This document shows, piece by piece, positions 12,851 through 15,109 of a stretch of 15,109 bases of DNA; position 1 is the first letter of the stretch; each line of letters starts with the position of its first letter. The notes beneath the pieces are model-generated. The model was not told where the DNA came from and did no database searches. It worked only from the letters and a program-made list of their open reading frames with translations. The position numbers and the translations under genes were made by a program. Source of the stretch: Clostridia bacterium. GTDB lineage: Bacteria > Bacillota_A > Clostridia > Oscillospirales > CAG-272. The stretch is from contig JAGBUD010000046.1 of the NCBI GenBank assembly GCA_017630995.1, forward strand, positions 1 through 15,109. The letters run 5' to 3'.

Positions 12851-13750
12851 ATGAAAAAGAAAATAGCGGAGCTGAAAAAGGAAAAAAACGCGGTTATCCT
12901 CGCGCACTATTATGCCCCCGCAGAAGCGCAAAGCGTTGCCGATTACGTAGGTGATTCGTTCTATCTTGCAAAGATAGCAAAGGCAAGCTCTGCGTCAATA
13001 ATAGTTTTTTGCGGTGTTAGCTTTATGGGTGAAAGTGCAAAGATACTCAATCGCGATAAAAAGGTTTTGATGCCCGACCCAAGCGCAGATTGCCCGATGG
13101 CGCACATGGTTGCAGAGGGAAAAATCGAGAAGATGAGAGAAGAGTACGATGACCTCGCGGTTGTTTGCTACATAAATTCAACGGCGGAGCTTAAATCGAA
13201 AAGCGACGTTTGCGTAACCTCGTCAAACGCGATAAAGATAGTCCGCGAGCTACCGAATAAAAATATATTCTTCATTCCCGATAAAAACCTCGGCAGCTAC
13301 GTTGCAAAAATGGTGCCCGAGAAGAATATAATATTAAACGACGGCTACTGCCCGATACACGCGTCAATCGGAGCAAGGGAGCTTCTTGACGTAAAGGCGC
13401 AGCACCCGGGCGCCCCCATTCTCATTCACCCCGAATGTGAGCCCGCACTTCTTGACATTGCCGATTATATCGGAAGCACCGCGGAGCTTATTGACTACGT
13501 TGCGAAAAGCGAATCGAATGAGTTTATCGTTTGCACCGAATACGGTGTTGACTATAAGCTTATAACCGATAACCCCGAAAAGAAATTCTATTATCCCGCG
13601 CCCACCCCTTGTTGCGCGGATATGAAGCTCAATACTCTTGAAAATATCCTCTCGGTTCTTGAAAAAGAGGATAAGGAGATAAATCTTCCTGATGAGGTTT
13701 GCATTGCGGCGCAAAAACCGCTTGACAGAATGTTGGAGCTTGCAAAATGA
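12851..13750 (+). CDS. nadA: Quinolinate synthase NadA
   Basis: NadA condenses iminoaspartate (from NadB) with dihydroxyacetone phosphate to quinolinate, the first ring compound of NAD synthesis, using an oxygen-sensitive [4Fe-4S] cluster in the cytosol. The 299-residue protein has the usual compact length. The amino end shows ILAHYY (16-21), with the substrate-binding His19-Tyr20 region, and DYVGDS (31-36). The expected cluster cysteines are Cys81 (in PDPSADCPMAH), Cys167 (in DGYCPIHA) and Cys254 or the adjacent Cys255 (in PTPCCADM). Family motifs CYINSTAELK (106-115), SDVCVTSSNA (118-127) and PDKNLG (143-148) are present. AAGGAT lies 7 bases before the ATG. It is the first gene of the operon, and its stop overlaps nadB as ATGA. 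The need for an Fe-S cluster fits an anaerobic organism. Confidence 0.96.
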   Translation: MKKKIAELKKEKNAVILAHYYAPAEAQSVADYVGDSFYLAKIAKASSASIIVFCGVSFMGESAKILNRDKKVLMPDPSADCPMAHMVAEGKIEKMREEYDDLAVVCYINSTAELKSKSDVCVTSSNAIKIVRELPNKNIFFIPDKNLGSYVAKMVPEKNIILNDGYCPIHASIGARELLDVKAQHPGAPILIHPECEPALLDIADYIGSTAELIDYVAKSESNEFIVCTEYGVDYKLITDNPEKKFYYPAPTPCCADMKLNTLENILSVLEKEDKEINLPDEVCIAAQKPLDRMLELAK

Positions 13751-15021
13751 AAAAATACGACGTATTGATTGTTGGCTGCGGAGTTGCGGGACTTTACTGT
13801 GCCTTAAATCTTCCAAAGGATAAAAACGTCCTCGTTATAACCAAAAGCAAGGCTGAAGAAAGCGATTCCTTTCTTGCCCAAGGCGGAATTTGCGTCTTGC
13901 ACGACGACGGTGACTACGATTCCTTTTTTGAGGACACGATGCGCGCGGGGCATTATGAAAATAATCCCGAATCTGTTGATATAATGATTCGCTCTTCAAG
14001 GGCGGTTATAGACGACCTCGTTGCTTTTGGTGCGGATTTTGAAAAATGCGGAGATGACTTTGATTACACCCGCGAGGGTGCGCACTCCCGTCCGCGTATC
14101 CTTTTCCATAAGGACGAAACGGGAAAGGAAATAACCTCTGCGCTTTTGCGCACCGCAAGAGAGCGGGATAATATCACTCTCCTTGAATACACCGCAATGG
14201 TTGACCTCGTTCTCAATAACGGCATTTGTCGCGGCGCAGTCGTAAGAGGGGCGGAGGGCGAGTATGAGCCTATCCTCGCAGATTACACGGTCTTGGCAAC
14301 GGGTGGAATAGGCGGACTTTTTAAGCACTCAACGAATTTCAGACATCTCACGGGTGACGCGCTTGCCCTTGCGATAAAGTATTCTATAGAGCTTCGCGAT
14401 ATTGATTATATTCAGATTCACCCAACAACACTGTATACCGAAGCCGATGGCAGAGCATTTCTCATATCGGAATCGGTGAGAGGAGAGGGAGCGCTTCTTC
14501 TCAACTCAAAGGGAGAGAGATTTGTAAACGAGCTTCTCCCGCGTGACGTCGTCACAAATGCGATATATTCCGAAATGCAAAAGGAGGGAAGCGAGCACGT
14601 GTTTCTCTCAATGGCTCCGATAGCGGAGGAGGAAATCAAGTCGCATTTTCCGAATATATATGCTCGCTGCCTTCTTGAAGGCTATGACGCTGTGCGTGAG
14701 CCTATTCCCGTCGTGCCCTCCCAGCATTACTTTATGGGCGGAATCGGTGTTGATAAGAACAGTAAAACCACAATGGAGCGTCTTTATGCGGTAGGCGAAA
14801 CTGCGTGCAACGGTGTTCACGGAAAGAACAGACTTGCCAGCAATTCCTTGCTTGAGAGCCTTGTATTTGCAAAGCGCGCCGCGCTCGAAATTGCAGAAGA
14901 ATACACCCCGTGTAACGAAAACGCACATGTTTCGATAGACCCCTCGGAATACGAGAACTGTGCCGAATTTTATAAGAAATCGGTTCTTGATAGAATTGAA
15001 AAGGAGAAAGAAAAGAGATGA
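13747..15021 (+). CDS. nadB: L-aspartate oxidase NadB (short form)
   Basis: A flavoprotein that oxidises L-aspartate to iminoaspartate for NadA; in anaerobes fumarate can serve as electron acceptor. The FAD-binding Rossmann motif is GCGVAG (10-15), followed by SFLAQGGI (41-48), TGGIGG (185-190), TGDALALA (202-209), QIHPTTL with His225 (223-229), ESVRGEGA (242-249), PRDVV with Arg266 (265-269), QHYFMGGI with His327 (326-333) and GVHGKNRLASNSLLESLVF (356-374). These are the FAD and dicarboxylate sites shared with succinate dehydrogenase flavoproteins. At 424 residues it lacks most of the C-terminal helical domain of the roughly 540-residue E. coli enzyme; I believe short forms occur in other Clostridia. 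The ATG overlaps nadA's stop, and its own stop overlaps nadC, so translation is coupled across all three genes. The nadA neighbour makes fumarate reductase unlikely. Confidence 0.94.
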   Translation: MKKYDVLIVGCGVAGLYCALNLPKDKNVLVITKSKAEESDSFLAQGGICVLHDDGDYDSFFEDTMRAGHYENNPESVDIMIRSSRAVIDDLVAFGADFEKCGDDFDYTREGAHSRPRILFHKDETGKEITSALLRTARERDNITLLEYTAMVDLVLNNGICRGAVVRGAEGEYEPILADYTVLATGGIGGLFKHSTNFRHLTGDALALAIKYSIELRDIDYIQIHPTTLYTEADGRAFLISESVRGEGALLLNSKGERFVNELLPRDVVTNAIYSEMQKEGSEHVFLSMAPIAEEEIKSHFPNIYARCLLEGYDAVREPIPVVPSQHYFMGGIGVDKNSKTTMERLYAVGETACNGVHGKNRLASNSLLESLVFAKRAALEIAEEYTPCNENAHVSIDPSEYENCAEFYKKSVLDRIEKEKEKR

Positions 15022-15109
15022 ACGGTATTTCAATGATGGTAAACGCGGACGATTATATTATCGCCGCACTTAAAGAGGATATAACAAGCGAGGATATTAC
15101 CACCAATTC
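15018..15109 (+). CDS. nadC: Nicotinate-nucleotide pyrophosphorylase NadC, N-terminal fragment (3' end outside window)
   Basis: Only 30 codons are in the window. The visible protein contains DDYIIAALKEDITSEDITT, which fits the conserved NadC amino end (a leucine, then ED, a few residues, and DITT). NadC converts quinolinate and PRPP to nicotinate mononucleotide, releasing CO2 and pyrophosphate, and so completes the route begun by NadB and NadA. The ATG at 15018 overlaps the nadB TGA by 4 bases, and AAGGAG at 15001-15006 lies 11 bases upstream. An in-frame ATG at 15033 or 15036 is a possible later start but has poorer spacing. The gene is cut by the window end and is not known to be broken. 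Confidence 0.88.
   Translation, partial: MNGISMMVNADDYIIAALKEDITSEDITTN

Noticed and set aside
13364..13816. A 150-codon - strand frame opposite nadA, and a similar one at 14608-15033 opposite nadB
   Set aside because: Both lie inside genes with full family motifs and are explained as codon-bias mirror frames.
1..15109. CRISPR arrays, tRNAs, rRNAs, insertion sequences or phage attachment sites
   Set aside because: No regularly spaced repeats, cloverleaf-like segments, transposase motifs or flanking direct repeats were seen. The gaps are short and explained by promoters and terminators.

Overview
The window looks like a chromosomal segment of a Gram-positive gut bacterium of the Clostridia (Bacillota). 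The reasons are mixed. Ribosome binding sites are strong and purine-rich, and promoters are SigA-like with 17-bp spacers. NAD genes run in the order nadA-nadB-nadC, the exporters are ABC ATPase-FtsX fusions, one lipoprotein has a short lipobox signal, and a bile salt hydrolase points to the intestine. No species can be named from the sequence alone. Every gene except one is on the + strand.

Region 1 (1-3299) is the end of a surface polysaccharide cluster. It holds the 3' part of an asparagine-synthase-like gene, then capF and capG, the last two enzymes making UDP-N-acetyl-L-fucosamine. Leucine codon choice changes sharply between the first gene and capF, which suggests a cassette boundary. 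Region 2 (3361-3910) is a single small lipoprotein gene with its own promoter and a strong terminator.

Region 3 (3927-9408) is a two-gene operon for a pair of very large MacB-like ABC proteins (760 and 999 residues). Each has an intact ATPase joined to an FtsX-type permease with a big extracytoplasmic domain. The operon has a consensus promoter, a leader of about 118 nt and a terminator. The two proteins probably form a heterodimeric exporter or membrane-remodelling machine. The second has extra domains that the first lacks and is the most interesting object here.

Region 4 (9412-12688) holds an ion-transporter-superfamily (SLC13/ArsB/NhaD-like) permease and, convergent to it, a small cytosolic alkaline-phosphatase-superfamily enzyme; the two share a bidirectional terminator. 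A choloylglycine hydrolase (bile salt hydrolase) is divergent from the phosphatase-like gene. Region 5 (12763-15109) is the de novo NAD operon nadA-nadB-nadC, joined by two ATGA overlaps and cut by the window end inside nadC. It makes quinolinate from aspartate and dihydroxyacetone phosphate, then nicotinate mononucleotide.

No tRNA, rRNA, CRISPR array, insertion sequence or attachment site was seen, and no gap without a gene exceeds 300 bases. I see no clear case for a wholly undescribed system. The best candidates for follow-up are the asymmetric ABC pair with its leader, the phosphatase-like/bile-salt-hydrolase divergent pair, and the codon-usage break in the polysaccharide cluster.
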